Below, piece by piece: positions 1 through 13,079 of a stretch of DNA of 64,000 bases. Under the pieces are notes generated by a model, which saw nothing but the letters and a program-made list of their open reading frames with translations, was not told the origin of the DNA and ran no database searches. Position 1 is the first letter of the stretch. Each line of letters starts with the position of its first letter. The DNA is from Paralvinella palmiformis (lineage: Eukaryota > Annelida > Polychaeta > Terebellida > Alvinellidae): positions 372,501 through 436,500 of the forward strand of contig JAODUP010000548.1 of NCBI GenBank assembly GCA_025642065.1, read 5' to 3'. A program made the position numbers and the translations under genes.

Positions 1-580
1 TTGTTCCCAGCCTCGACACGCCTTCCTTCCATTAAACGACCCCCCCCTCGTGGTTTTCAATTTAGAAGAACCCTTTTTGAAAGTCCCAGCTCGTTCTTGG
101 TCTGTTACTATATTGTGTAAACTGGTCGTAGTACATCGGGTTCTTTATTTGATTTATTACATTCGAAAATATCTCTATCTTTTTGCTTCTTTAATCACTC
201 AAAGACTCGGACTGTAGGCTAGGAAAACGGACAGCCACTTATAGTCGTAGTTATCTGTAGGGACAGTTGTTGACACATCTTACATGAAGGAAATGTGGTA
301 GGGTAGGAGAGTAAATCCTGTATTAATAAATCATAAATATATTCAAAACTGTATTGATCTCCACTCAGCAGGATTTAAACAACTCTGTTATGTCCCAGGT
401 TAGACCGACCGTCTCTGTGGCACGTTAAACATTAGTGTGTTATTCTCTTATTTCAGACTAAAGGCATATTGCCAAAAATATTTAAAAAAAACTGATCTCG
501 GTTCATTCGGCTTCAGAATCGTCTAAATCTTGTAATCATGATTTATGACACGCCGTGTCAGTGTCATTTTATTAACTGAT

Positions 581-582
<2 letters not shown>
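1..582. other. Non-coding stretch, nothing recognised
   Basis: AT-rich unique sequence. No open frame with coding character, splice-bordered exon, RNA gene or repeat was seen. Confidence 0.5.
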
Positions 583-623
<41 letters not shown>

Positions 624-681
624 ACACACACACACACACACAGTTGGATATTAATATTTGGATGCTACCACCCGCAGTTGG

Positions 682-757
<76 letters not shown>
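583..757. repeat. (AC)n followed by (GT)n, inverted pair
   Basis: An (AC)n run (about 583-642, one interruption) is followed about 42 bp later by a (GT)n run (about 685-757). The runs are complementary, so this is also an imperfect inverted repeat able to fold. The 81-residue ORF across it is a repeat translation. Confidence 0.9.
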
Positions 758-760
<3 letters not shown>

Positions 761-1529
761 CCCGCATTTTACGCGTACGGGAGCGGGTGAAATCATCTAC
801 AGTAAAACCACCCCTCGCATTTATTAACAGAAGTAAAGATGATAATCAGAAATTGTCTCCTATAGCTAACAGCGACTAACCCATCCGAGAGAGAGCGAAT
901 CTGTAATTTCACCGTTTTAATTCGGCATTTAGACGGAGACATGTTTTACTTGATGGAGGACGATGAGAGAAATCTGTTTTTCTTCCATAATGATAGAGAA
1001 AGCTCCCAACTTGGGCGTGTTTATAGACTGGACACATAAAACATCTCGTGTGTAATTATCGGCCAGTTTAGCGTGTGGACAGAATCGAGGCACTCTCCCA
1101 CACCATTTACACACACACGCACTATTCATATGGAAATTGGCTCGTATTTAGGCCGAGTCATTATGGGGTCTAACCCCCGCCACCAGCCACCAGCAGCCCT
1201 GCCGAACTTCCCGTGAGAATTCGATCAAAGTCGAGCTAATGCACTAAGGAGATATATATTTATCTTCGTCATTTACATATTTCAGGTTTGGTCGAGAATT
1301 ATAACCCCCTCTCTGACCAGAGCTTTATTGAATACAGGCCATCAAGCCGTGCTCAGACCGTATTATTAGAATGCATTTTGCCTGCTAACGACAATTTCAT
1401 GGCCGTTGTCGGCGTATTGTAATGGCCGAGTAGAGAATGACGAGCCATTTATGACAAACGATGGCAGTTTCTGCGCAGTTGTTGGCCGTCCCCGAGTACT
1501 TAATCGATAAATCTCCGCGCATCACTTGG

Positions 1530-1561
<32 letters not shown>

Positions 1562-2310
1562 CCGTGTGATGACCATTAGGAGAGCCAATCATAAAATTAG
1601 CCACGGTTTTCATAAGTACGCCATTTTTTTGTTGGCGGTCGAAAATCGTGTACGATATTACCCTGGGAGGTGGACGCCTGTACACACACATATAATACAT
1701 ATACATCCCGCTAAAAGTTGGACTCTTTTACCATATACAATGTCGTGTAGTAAATTTTCACACGGGACGGTTCAGGCGGATCACGCAATATTATTCTGGC
1801 TAAAGTTACCTCTTTCGTGCATATTTTATTTCGGTTCTTCTGTATTATGTTTCAGCGGCGGCGCCATTGTTCGGGGTTAGCTGCATGGTCGGAGGTCCTT
1901 AACCATTCCGCGTTAGAGTCATCGAGCCCTGGCTCGCGGCGTTAAGGGCAGAGACAGCATCACACACAAGCACGCACGCACGCGGGCGCGCGCGCGCACA
2001 CACAGTACGACCACTCGACGGTCATTTCATACGCTCTGAACTCTGTCTCGGTTCTTGCTCAAACGGCGAACTGATGTAATCGAACACAAGTTACATACAT
2101 ACACGGTGAAAATATGCGACTATATGTTTAACCTCTGAAACTGTATCTTATTTAATGTTTCTTTTTGATGATGTTTGGTGAGCGATTTTAAATGGACGCC
2201 ATTCGGCCGGTTGTTCATTGTTTGTATATATGATAAGTTCAGTTTTATATTTCTTCGTTTGTTTGAGTTGTGTCTTGCTATGTAATATTTAAAAAATTCT
2301 TCTCCCCCTC

Positions 2311-2313
<3 letters not shown>
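758..2313. other. Non-coding stretch with a (GA)n run
   Basis: No gene recognised. It contains a (GA)n run at about 1532-1561 and a CA/CG alternating run at about 1968-2003. ORFs overlapping the (GA)n run (RERERE) are repeat translations. Confidence 0.5.
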
Positions 2314-2352
<39 letters not shown>

Positions 2353-2592
2353 TGTGTGCATGCGTGTATGCGTGAACGCGTGTACGCATGCAAGCGTGCA
2401 TGTATACGTGCATTGTGCATGTATGTATGTGTGCATGTATTATGCGTGCATATATGTATGCATGCATGTATGCGTGCATATATGCAATCCGTGCATTATG
2501 TATGCGTGCATTATGTATGTATGTATGTATGTATGTATGTATGTATGTGCGTGCCTGCGTGCATGCATGTGTGAGTGCGTGCGTGCGTGCGT
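2314..2592. repeat. (TA)n plus alternating purine-pyrimidine tract
   Basis: (TA)n at about 2314-2349 runs into about 240 bp of irregular ATGT, GTGC and GCAT steps with many TGCATG words. Nearly all steps alternate purine and pyrimidine. ORFs on both strands (CMYVCMYV type) are repeat translations. Confidence 0.9.
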
Positions 2593-2954
2593 GTATCAAT
2601 CGAGGCATAATCGCGAACCATTAACTTTATGATAATCAACTGCGTCCCTTGGACAAGACGGATGAATATTACGTGCCTCAATACCCAACTTAGTACGGCG
2701 AGTTACTCAAATGGGCCATCTTGAAGCCATGTAATTAATCTTATACGGGACGGGGTGACTAGACAGAAGATACATCATACTGGTGTTGTCATTATCGCTC
2801 TGGTCTTCTAACCTATGGAGCTGTAATGGTTGCTATAGAGTGATGTCCCACGTCTTCACTGCTATAGAGACTCTCTTCCGACATATGGTTAGGTGTAATC
2901 GAGCTAAAATATCAAGTTCTTTCTTCAAACCGGGCCCCCCAACACGGCAACGTC

Positions 2955-3090
2955 TGCGTAGGCTAAATGGGCCGAGCGACCTTCGAAAGGATTGAGATGA
3001 AGTGAAAGATGAAGCACCCTTCTGGCGTAGCGAAGCCGGGATTTGAACCCAGGTGCTACAGGTCTGTGGCCAGCCACAGTACCAGTTATG
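2955..3090 (-). mobile_element. tRNA-derived SINE, minus strand
   Basis: Read on the minus strand, a pol III B-box-like GGTTCAAATCCC (complement of the run near 3040-3050) is followed by a body that matches the copies at 18305-18504 and 46290-46610. Shared words include the complement of AAATGGGCCGAGCGACCT. The copy lacks the (ATC)n tail. Its tRNA-like end abuts the foldback element at 3100. Confidence 0.7.
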
Positions 3091-3099
3091 GGGAATCTA

Positions 3100-3683
3100 G
3101 GACGTTTTGGCCAGCGGACGTTTTGGCCAGCGGACGTTTTGGCCCGGACGTTTTGGCCTAGGAAGTTTTGGCCAGCTATTATTTGAAGATAGGACGTTTT
3201 GGACAAATTTGTTTTATTTGTTATTTTATTAATACAACTTCCAGTTATGAGATGAATACAATAACCTGCACAATAATATTGAAGAGACATACAGTAAAAT
3301 ACACAATCAGGATCCTAAACCATATACAATTTAAACAATTAACAAAGACATAGAAGTAAGTTAATATATGCCACTATATAATATATGTAACCGTGAGAAG
3401 TCATGGAGAATTAAACTTCAGTTAAATACAGAACCAACATCAAAACATTAACATTTGATCATTTTGTTAATCGTTTGGAGTTCACACATACCTATAAATA
3501 AAACATGAAAACGTTCTATCTTCAAAAAATAGCTGGCCAAAACGTCCTAGGCCAAAACGTCCTAGGCCAAAACGTCCGTTGGCCAAAACGTTCGGGTCAA
3601 AACGTCCGTTGGCCAAAAAGTTCGGGTCAAAACGTCCGTTGGCCAAAAAGTTCGGGTCAAAACGTCCGTTGGCCAAAACGTCC
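3100..3683. mobile_element. Foldback element type 1, GGACGTTTTGGCC arms
   Basis: The left arm (3100-3195) carries about five tandem units GGACGTTTTGGCC with short spacers such as AGC. The right arm (about 3505-3683) carries eight or more units in inverse orientation (GGCCAAAACGTCC, with variants containing GTTCGGGTC). Innermost parts of the arms also share non-repeat sequence around ATAGCTGGCC, so the arms are true inverted copies. About 310 bp of AT-rich DNA without a coding frame separates them. No transposase is present, so the element is non-autonomous. The ORFs over it (GQNVRWPK, LANGRFDPN) only translate the arm repeats. Confidence 0.8.
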
Positions 3684-4950
3684 GTCTACCGTTATGGGAC
3701 ATCCGACTATCATGCAGACTACATCTGACCAAAGGAAATGGCTTGAAGCGAGTCGTCGTTAGAATAATATTGTCATACACAAAGAAATAATATCAGAAAC
3801 TGGTCTCGTTTTTTACTCATAATACACACTAATATCGGATGAATCGAATGAGGTACATGGCGAGTGAAATGATAGGTGTATACAAATATCGATACATCCA
3901 TCAGCTAGATGCATATATGGACAATATAAGATATCCAGAGGTTAATACAAGACCATCTTAAAAAAACGAAACGCCAAATCTAAGTCGAAGCATTTTAATC
4001 GGAATTATTATTTATATAAGAATTCTTATATAGGAATTCATTTCTGAGTAAGCTGAAAGGTCAAGTTCAATGTCAAATGGTGTTTGCTGCATAGCAGTTC
4101 TTAAGAGAAGTGATCAGAAGTGAAGTATTTACAAGCATGATGTATTGTTTATAAGCAATGAACTATAAATGCGATTTGAAGTGTGCAATTTTTTTGAGTT
4201 AACAAAGGGTAGATATTTTATTTTAACTTTTAATGACACAGGTTCAATTTCATATTTACTGTCCTATTATCTATTTATGTAATAAAATGGTTATTTCTGC
4301 AACATTTTGACGTTTCATCCATAACTGGGTCAAGTTAAAATATTTAATGATATTAATTAAGTTCAGATTAGATTAAATCTCGATACTAACTTCGAATGTT
4401 AACCTCTATCTCGATGTCCCGTTTTACGGCGCATGCGCAGTAAAGGGCCTCTTGTTAATTCTTAGTGAACTAGTTTCGCCACAAAAACCCAGCCAGAGTA
4501 ATGTCCACGTATTTGTTTACATTTCCAATCACAATGTAGATTGAGAGCATTTTGTTCTGGTTCGGTTAGTAGTACAATGGATAGGAGGCCTCCATGTCTT
4601 GGGTCAGCAATTCGGATCAGTAGTTCAATCATTAGGGAACTTACGCGTCGGATCTCGCTGTAAGGGATTTAATCTCAGTGCTAATTGCGTCTGTGGAATG
4701 ATTCATCAATCAGTTCTCATTTTCTCGAGTGGGCGTTCTCCGATAATATATTGCTGGTGTGATGAGCGCCGCCGTGGTTAAACAAACCACTCAGTTATTA
4801 AATCAATGTTGTCGGTTGGAATTCCATTATGTTATATGTCTGTGGGATGTTTCATCTTTAAATAAAAGTTCTCGGCGTGTTCAGTTAATTGCGATAGGCA
4901 ACAGTCTCTCGGTCAGAAGTCCGATGCGAGACTAGGACCGTAATTTAAGC
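3684..4950. other. Non-coding stretch with faint SINE remnants
   Basis: No gene seen. Around 4571-4760 there is a tRNA-like start (TAGTAGTACAATGGATAGG resembles an A box) and around 4830-4860 a TCTGTGGGATGTTTCATCTT word like SINE bodies elsewhere in the window. Both are degenerate. Confidence 0.4.
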
Positions 4951-5391
4951 ACTCACTCACTCACTCACTCACTCACACTCACTCACTCACTCACTCACTC
5001 ACTCACTCACTCACTCACTCACTCACCACCACCACCACCACCACCACCACCACCACCACCACCACCACTCACCACCACCACTCACTCACCACCACCACCA
5101 CCACTCACCACCACTCACCACTCATACCACTCACTCACTCACTCACTCACTCACTCACTCACTCACTCACTCACTCACTCACTCACTCACTCACTCACTC
5201 ACTCACCACTCACCACTCACTCACTCACTCACTCACTCACTCACTCACTCACTCACTCACTCACTCACTCACTCACTCACTCACTCACTCACTCACTCAC
5301 TCACTCACTCACTCACTCACTCACCACCACCACCCACCCACCCACCCATCCACCCACTCACTCACTCACTCACTCACTCACTCACTCACTC
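4951..5391. repeat. (CTCA)n array with CAC interruptions
   Basis: About 440 bp of tetranucleotide CTCA repeated, with internal blocks of (CAC)n near 5026-5115 and 5325-5350. The same tetranucleotide occurs at 28314-28436 and, on the opposite strand, at 38893-39060. Confidence 0.95.
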
Positions 5392-7238
5392 GTTTGTATT
5401 TATAGTGTGAGATGTTACTAGAGCCCAAGTATCTTGGCGGTTAGCATCGACGTATGCCGTGATTCTGTTGGCTGATGTATAAGAGGTCAGAAGTTAAACG
5501 AAGATCACAGATAACTGCGTTATCTGTTTAAACAAAGGCTTTTTATTTAACGTAGTGGCGATGTATACCTCAATCGTCAGCTGACTCTCAGATGCGAACT
5601 GTCAGCTCGAAACGAAATCTAGCCGTTCATCTCACCCACACCTCGTAAACGTACTTCACGCGGCACAGCGAACTCCTTACATCGGGCCTACGAGAAACCG
5701 GCGACGGATTCGGCTTCATTAAGATTCAAAGCACATGCGACCTCCGGTGATAAGTCACACGTGGGCCACCAGGGGGCGTCGCCGTCACCTGGACGGTCGG
5801 GGGTCGTCTATCCGGGGTTGGATTTCTCGCCACAGGATGGCGGGTTGGAGTTTTTCTCTAGCGACAATTACATATATAAGGATAGCGTGCTAGTGTTACG
5901 ATGGTTTTGGATTCCGTTTGTCGGCCAGTTTGTTCGGTATCTTTCTCCGTCGGGTGTTAAAGGAAGTACACGATTGAGCCCGAGGGCGACAAAGCACGTA
6001 CCTGCCTACAACTACGGTAGCATCCACAAGTCCCGTGGAGATTTTGATAAATGGCCACGATAAAGCATTTCTCGTTAAGACGAACAACGGAGATCGCTGC
6101 TCGTCTCAAGTCTGAAAAAGCGCGATGGAATAATATGTTACTGAGATAAATTCTGAAGAAGAAAAATCCCCCGACTTTGTGGCAAAACTGAGATTTTAGC
6201 TTAAGGCACGTACCCCGCGTATATTTAGTGCCTGCTGGATGTTTATATATAAACGTCACAGTTTGACCAAGCGGACGTATTTCTCGCCGAAAGCGGCTGG
6301 AAACTTTCGCATTTGAGACGGGGGCGACGCGCCGTAGCCCCTCGTCGAGCGGCAATATATCGTTAATACTGTGTGGCGAAGTAACGCCGAAGACAGGCGA
6401 TATTTTTCTGATAAATGTATGGCGCCAGTCTACGCAAGAGACGCGCTGCTTTGTCCTGTCTCGCCCATAGGCTGCCTCTAGGCGGGCAACGTGTTATAAC
6501 TACATCGAAGGCTTTTCTTTATCGGCGACCGGTGTTGGCGAAATAACGACCAACTAAAGGCTTTAATCGCGAAAATATAGTTTACTAACAACCGGATTCC
6601 TGATGACGGCCGGCAATTATAGCTCACGTGATTCAGCAACACCCAATATGGCGAGCGGCTTGTTGCGAATGACGCTTATATTACCGGAAGCGGGCTTCAT
6701 GCGGAAAAGCGACAAGTGCTAGTGCGCTAATCTGAGGGCTGTAAACGTGCCTAGGCTTTTACTGCATGACTTCTGCTGCGTGTTGTAGCGCGTGTCTGCG
6801 CAGATAAGCGCGTGCGCCACACTGAAGCGAGGCGCTGGTTTTGACTATCGCTATAAAATAAATATAAGCTGGGACGTAGTTTGTCCGTTTTCAAAGTGGT
6901 TCCGATGGATCTAGCACTATAGATTTTCTAATCGGGTTAATCTGGTATATATATTTCTGGGGTTCAGCAGTGGATGACTTGAGCGCGGACAGTACCATCC
7001 ATTCTAAGGACATTCCTCGGGGTTGATTTATATGCGAGTTTGAAGCTCAAGTTGAGATTATGTATACTTCGTCCCGGCAAACGGCAGACGATATCCCCCG
7101 TAATTTTACCCCTCTGATTACAAAATGTTCAGTCCCAAGATACCTTTAATCTATAGGATAAACTTCCTATCGGGGTCATTTTTAGAAGGTTGTCAAACTT
7201 GGGGCAACCATATTTGGATAAGGCCCGAGAACCCATTC

Positions 7239-7240
<2 letters not shown>
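5392..7240. other. Non-coding, CpG-containing stretch downstream of the HES gene
   Basis: Mixed-composition unique sequence with many CpG dinucleotides, especially 5600-6850. ORFs of 63-132 residues exist on both strands but show no recognised domain and have no splice-supported extension. Confidence 0.4.

Positions 7241-7319
<79 letters not shown>
7241..7319. repeat. (TA)n-(GA)n compound microsatellite
   Basis: About 42 bp of (TA)n joined directly to about 37 bp of (GA)n. Confidence 0.95.
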
Positions 7320-7321
<2 letters not shown>

Positions 7322-7904
7322 AAACCAGTGGCCTGGATTAGCCTTACCCAAAATATGACCTGGTTTTTACCTAACGATCTAATTAGTTTAATATTTCAGT
7401 TTCAAAATACTTTATCTGTTGAGTAGGTTTGTCTATATCGTTAATTAACAGGAAATTAACAATATTAACAACATTTGCGCAGCGATAAGCAACATCATGT
7501 TCCAAGACAATTTCCATGGGCTTATACTTTAAAGCTGCAATTTTATTGCACATTCCAAGTTATGTGCACAATATATGGTAATATATTAAAAGTGGTTATT
7601 CATTAATAGAACCAATGATATCTTTTATATATGTTATCTTTTTTTATGATATTTTATTATAATGCTAAGCTACTCTGTGGAACCCCTGTACAGATTTCTT
7701 ATGCCAGTCATTCTGTATACAAATAGACTATGAGCAAGAGCCAATCGCAGGTCCATAACCCTAGTTTTCCAGATCGCCGCCAGATGTCGTAATGGTTTTG
7801 AATTTTTTATTCACTGATCGAGCGCATCAGCACGCAAGCATTCTAATTAGCATAACACTTTCTAATACACACGCAAATACAAATGAAACAACGGAATATC
7901 AAAT
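7320..7904. other. AT-rich spacer beyond the HES 3' end
   Basis: AT-rich sequence without coding signal. The minus-strand sequence just past the polyadenylation signal is rich in GT (complement of the run near 7866-7885), as expected for a downstream element. Confidence 0.4.
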
Positions 7905-8450
7905 ATTGTTTTTATTAAAATATTCACACAAACATACACACAAGCACATACGCAGACGCGCAGTCACACACACACATGCACGTTTTAAATGAGCTAGCAT
8001 GGTTACACAATATGCTGATAAGTGTAACAATAACTATCACAGGAATATAACACTCTAACGCATCACATTGTAGGAGAAATCAATAAATGATGGAAAGCTG
8101 ATAAATACAATTTGCGAATGAATCTTCTTCTGTCCTGGTAATTTGTGACGTCATACGTCTATTACCATAACCATTGAAATGATTACAGTGTACTGGCTGA
8201 TGGTAAGAATGTTTGATACGAAACAGTAACTGGAACATAAAATCATACATACTGAAATATTAGATATTAATCGGTCACAGTGCACATTCATACTGATATA
8301 ATATACGGAGAAGGGAAGGGACAGTTTTGTTGACAAATGTGATTGGATTGACGGATTAATGGCAGACTTAGTAATTGGTTGTTTTGTCGTATAAATCAAT
8401 CTATAAAACGTCAATCAAAAGGATCGATGCCGTCCAGTGATCCGATTGAT
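7905..8450 (-). other. Probable 3'UTR of the HES gene
   Basis: Lies between the WRPW stop codon and a minus-strand AATAAA at 7911-7916. It is AU-rich, with several ATTTA-type words on the transcript strand. It holds two TGTGAT words (complements at 8036-8041 and 8062-8067), the sequence of the K box that mediates negative post-transcriptional control of E(spl) genes in Drosophila. Their function here is only inferred. No RNA evidence fixes the end. Confidence 0.5.
7911..7916 (-). promoter_or_regulatory. Polyadenylation signal AATAAA (HES)
   Basis: This canonical minus-strand AATAAA lies about 535 nt past the HES stop codon and is followed on the transcript strand by a GT-rich stretch. Confidence 0.5.
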
Positions 8451-9415
8451 TCACCAGGGCCTCCACATAGGTCCCCGGATGACGGATAACTCTCTGATGT
8501 TGACGTCATTGTTGTTGGCCAGATCGGATTCGTTGACGTCCGACTCGCTCTCGCTGTCCGTGTCCGGAGCCCGCCGCCGTCCGGATCTCTGCCGCTCGGA
8601 TGCGGGACGTTTCGGGGTATCTGTCTCCATCCTCGGCGCATATCGGCTCTCGTCCGATCGAGACGACGTCGACGTCGACACGTCAGAGACGTCGCTGTCG
8701 GGAGACGAGCCACTCGTCGAAGCACTACTCGTACTACAAGAGACGGACGGCGACTCGGCGTCTTTGGACGGGATGAGGAGAGACGATGACGGAGAAATAT
8801 TGTCCGGAAACGTTAATTGACCTTGCGCTGCGTTACCGACGGTCTGCGGTAGGACATCGGCGCCAAGAGTGACGGCTGACGAACACACCGGAAGTGGTCT
8901 ACCCACGGCAGTCATCATGGAAGGATTAATGTTGATGTTGTTGACGTTGTTCTGGATGGCGGAGACCACGGAGACGGCGCCAGTCGGCGAGATCGTCTGC
9001 TGATTGGCCAACAGGAAGACCAGCTCGCCAGAAGGCAGTTTGGCCGGGACGAGCTGCATCGCCGAGGTGGGCAGAGTTTGGATCTGAGGCGCGCCCTGAT
9101 TGAGCAGGCACAACCCGCTGGATCCCGGCAACGCCGCGAGCTGGGTGGCGGCCGGAATCTGGATGCCCAATGGCTGCGAGTGAGATGTGCCGCCGCAGGA
9201 TTGGTTCATGCTTAGCTGTAGGCTGGTGACGGCCGTGTTAGCCGCCATAGTGATGCTCGATCGTTGAAGATTATTAGCTAAGTGGTTCATCAATCTAGTC
9301 CTGGTCTCTGGATTCAATCCATCGACGGTGTTGAGGTATTTAGAGATCTCCGTCGTGCATTCGTTGTATCCGGCTATGTACTTGCCGAGTAGGTTTGGAT
9401 CGGGTCCCATGGCAA
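8451..9415 (-). CDS. HES-family repressor, last coding exon (Orange domain to WRPW)
   Basis: Final exon of a Hairy/E(spl) transcriptional repressor, a nuclear Notch-pathway type protein that binds N/E-box DNA as a dimer and recruits Groucho. The acceptor CAG is at 9416-9418 after a pyrimidine-rich run. The exon begins in phase 1, completing a Val codon split with the previous exon. Encoded in order: the Orange domain (PDPNLLGKYIAGYNEC, then ISKYL and LNPETRTRLMNHL), a Gln/Asn/Leu-rich middle, a Ser/Thr/Asp-rich stretch (SSASTSGSSPDSDVSD), a basic patch (RQRSGRRRAP), an acidic run and the terminal Groucho-binding WRPW before TGA at 8451-8453. The visible part of the protein is about 382 residues, somewhat longer than vertebrate HES1. 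ORFs on the opposite strand are shadows. Confidence 0.97.
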
Positions 9416-10229
9416 CTGAAAGAGAAAGATGGCGGATTATTTTGAGACGTGTTCAATGTCATAGTGAAGCAGTTAGCAGAACAGTTAAGCCAAAGTGGCT
9501 TAAGACACAGATTTAGTCGTAGGTGTTATTACTTCGTTTTTATGACGGCAGCAGCAGATTTCTTTTACATCAAACGAATGGCAAACGAATGATGAATGCG
9601 AACCAATTAACCATAAATAAAAACTTATCGGTAAGGAATTTCGGCTAATGGCGCCTTCGCAACCGTCGGATTTCATTCAGTTTCAGAAATGTTTAGAGAA
9701 AAATCTTTGATGTTGGTCACTTTTCTTCGGTCTGAATGTAAACTTGATCTATATACGGCGGTCAATGTCTTCCCTTTCTTTCGACGAAGCTTTGGAGGAT
9801 CGGACGACAATACGCAAACTATTCGAATTAATTACATGCCACGCGGGCAGCTATTTTATTACCAGGCGATATCATTCCTGTGAAGTATGGTCCATAGACG
9901 GTGGTGGAAAATATATCTCAATTAGTACATTTATGAGTTGAGGACCTCAATGGTTGATGTGACCCGCAGTCGACCGTCAAACCCGAAGTATTCCGGAGAA
10001 TGGCCATACAGCTCGAGGGAAGCATATTTTGGCTTTATATCCGCCTCGATGATTCCGTTATCCGGCTGGTCACTTCAAAGTGGAACGTTTGCCATATACA
10101 GGTAAAATATCGGCTGGTCATCACTCAAAGCGGACATCGCCGTTTATTAAGGGGTCGGCGCTCGTAGCCGGGCACCACCCTGTCGGGTTGACATCGTTTG
10201 TCGGCAGGTGGCTAGACTAATCAACTCAC
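9416..10229 (-). other. HES intron between helix 2 exon and Orange exon
   Basis: An 814-bp phase-1 intron: donor GTGAGT (complement at 10224-10229), acceptor CAG (complement at 9416-9418). No repeat or second gene is evident inside. Confidence 0.9.
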
Positions 10230-10317
10230 CGGCCAGTTGTTGTCGTTTCATATTCTTCAGGTATTTCACCGTCATCTCGAGTATGTCGGCCTTCTCCAGC
10301 TTCGAGTAGTAGGAGCT
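10230..10317 (-). CDS. HES-family repressor, exon for bHLH loop and helix 2
   Basis: An 88-nt exon between acceptor GCAG (complement ending at 10318) and donor GTGAGT at 10229. It encodes 29 residues plus one base, beginning SSYYSKLEKADILEMTVKYL and ending KRQQLA. The LEKADILEMTV segment is the hallmark of helix 2 in Hairy/E(spl) proteins. It starts in phase 0 after the Glu codon of the previous exon and ends in phase 1, matching the next exon. The break in the bHLH loop is where vertebrate HES1 also has an intron (family knowledge). Confidence 0.97.
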
Positions 10318-11789
10318 CTGCGAAAAGAGAAAAACGATAAAAGGCGCATGAATAAGAAGAGCCGTCGGAAGACATTATCGTTGGCCGAGAGATGGCCCCG
10401 GCGGTGTCGGCTTTGTTTCGGGGCCGACTATGAGAAAAGTCGGCGGTTTTTCTCTTCTTCGGGTGACTGTCGCCGAAGCCAGTCGCCGGCTATAATACGG
10501 CTATAGGTGTGTGTTCATCGTTGACCAGCATAAGAGAATAGGGCTCAGTTGGACGTGAAAGCTGTCGGGAACCCCCTGCAGTTTGATTATCAGCGGCCGC
10601 CAAACAACGGGGCCCGCTATTTGTATTCGGCAATACGGCTGCCCGCAAACGAGCTAAGTGAGACGCCGACCCTCGTTATGGAGCATTCTCGTTCCATTGT
10701 GATGTGGTCATCGCTCTAGGCTGGTCATTTCGTTGTCGGCGGGAGACTTCAACACGCCTCATTACCCGTCCGCGGCAACCAGACAAGGACCGGTGTTGGC
10801 GAACACAAACCGAAGCCCGCTTAACAAGTGTAAACACGGATGGGATTACGGAGTGAAGACAAAATTCCCCGCATTCCCATAGTCAACCGATATACGACTC
10901 GTTCGATGCTCAGCGTCTTAGACGCACCTGTATACGATGATGATGGTGGTGGCATGAAAATGTTGTTCGCTGGCGTTTTAATAAGTAAGTGATTTTATAC
11001 GAACGGCGCATTGAACAATGGTTATTGTAATGAGTGGGCAGTGATGTGGGTCGGCTGTGGACGTCAGAGGGCGTGGCGGTCGCTTTTGTTGGGAAGGTCG
11101 TGTAATCAACGAGCCCGCCACCCTTCGACGTAAAACGATCGCCCCTAATCAATAGAGATAGCGCCCTAACGACAGGTAGCACAATGCCGAATCAACGCGC
11201 ATGCCATACAACGTTTCGTAATGCTCACTTCTCTGGGAAATCACTACATGTCACATTCTGTAATCCCACAAGTCCACTTACAACATTCCCGTGTCACTGC
11301 GCTAAGACAATGCAACCGAACAGTGAAGCTGGTATCGGTGTACAGAGTCAACACACACACATACACACACCTGATGACAGCTTCATCTGAGTTGGATGCG
11401 ACTCGAGGGACCGATCAATTGAAATTTTAATGATATATTCAAACACAACTTCGAGTGGGCGTTCCGCAGTTTGAAAGATGGTAATTACTGACCATTCCTC
11501 CAAAGAAGACTGGTTTGAGTGATTTTACATAATGACGAGCCCATTGACTATAACTTGTAGGCGCCCGGTTTGTAGATGAGATTTAGGGATTTAGCAACCG
11601 AGCCACGTTTCTTTAATATGTTAACTAACGAGTTGCTAGAACATAGGCTTAAGCTTCTATCAAATGCTACTTGGCGTGGATCACAGAAGACAGCCGCAAA
11701 TAAACTGCGGCAAGTTGATATTGTTGAAGTGATAAGCGGCACTATCTCAAGTTATGGGAGTACAATCAGCTTATGTTAATCATCAGATA

Positions 11790-11961
<172 letters not shown>

Positions 11962-13079
11962 TCACGCACACATACGGGCGGACGCACACACACAGAGGGG
12001 AGATCAGGAGTCGCGAGAGAGAGAGAGAGATGCATGGTCGTGCTTGCGTGTGCGATGCACTGACAGCATGCGATGAAATCTCTTCCTAGCTGACGTAACA
12101 TATCGTGAAATGCCATACAAATTACGCCGTTACCTTATAAACAAGCGCGCTGTCAATTACTGACATAGTCCGCCAAGCGAGACAAACAGCCCATTCAGCG
12201 AAACCAACCCGAAACAGCATCATTGGCATAATTTTTGCTTTAGAAAACACCAAACTAAGCTATTCCTGTCGGCTCTTCCCATTAACGTGGGAGGATACCG
12301 CAATAAAGGCCAAGCTATTTTCTTCTAGTGGTTCGTGGCAAGTTTATATTAGTTGGTATCGTTTCTCAGTTACGCGTTTTTTGCAAACCAGGGGAGGGCT
12401 AGGAACATAAAGATGGCTCGATGTGACAGTATAAACAGCGGCGATTTCAATGGGGAAAGATGTTGTATGACACGGATATTTAAAGATTGTCAACATGTGA
12501 GCGTGGGAACCGCGAAATAGAAGCGCCGTCTCGAACCCACGACCAAAGAAACGGAAAAGCAGGAGACAGAAAGAAGAAAAAGCCCCGAAAAGGTGGGGGG
12601 GGGGTGACTCGTTTGACGGTTGGTGTCAAATAAAATACGGGGGCCATTATAACCCAACACCGGGCTTTGTGAGCCAACAAAGGAATATTAGATTCTGGTA
12701 GAATAAGTTTGGGGGACTCGGACAAGGAAAAAGAAAGAGAACACACGCCTGATGATCTGTGTCTGGCTAACCCAGGCGCCGGCGGCCATCTTGTCTCTTG
12801 TTCCATTGTGATTAAAGACGGCCACGGAGACGGGTTATCAACTAATCATCCCATCAAATGGTCAAACACGTGTATGATGCAGTCGTTTTGGTGTAATATT
12901 TAGTTATAATGACTCCTGTCAGTGCCGAGGAATCAACGGAAGATGATGCGTCGTTCGGGTGGCGAAATTTTAACAAAGCTATCATCTGGCTATCTGTGAA
13001 GCGGTTGATAAACCATAGGACGATGTTGGAATTTTTGTCATATTTTAACGCGGTTATTACGAAGCACCGCTCTGGTTAC

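Noticed and set aside
8411..8820. Overlapping ORFs on both strands within the HES last exon
   Set aside because: Shadows of the true frame, which is fixed by the Orange domain, splice phases and WRPW.
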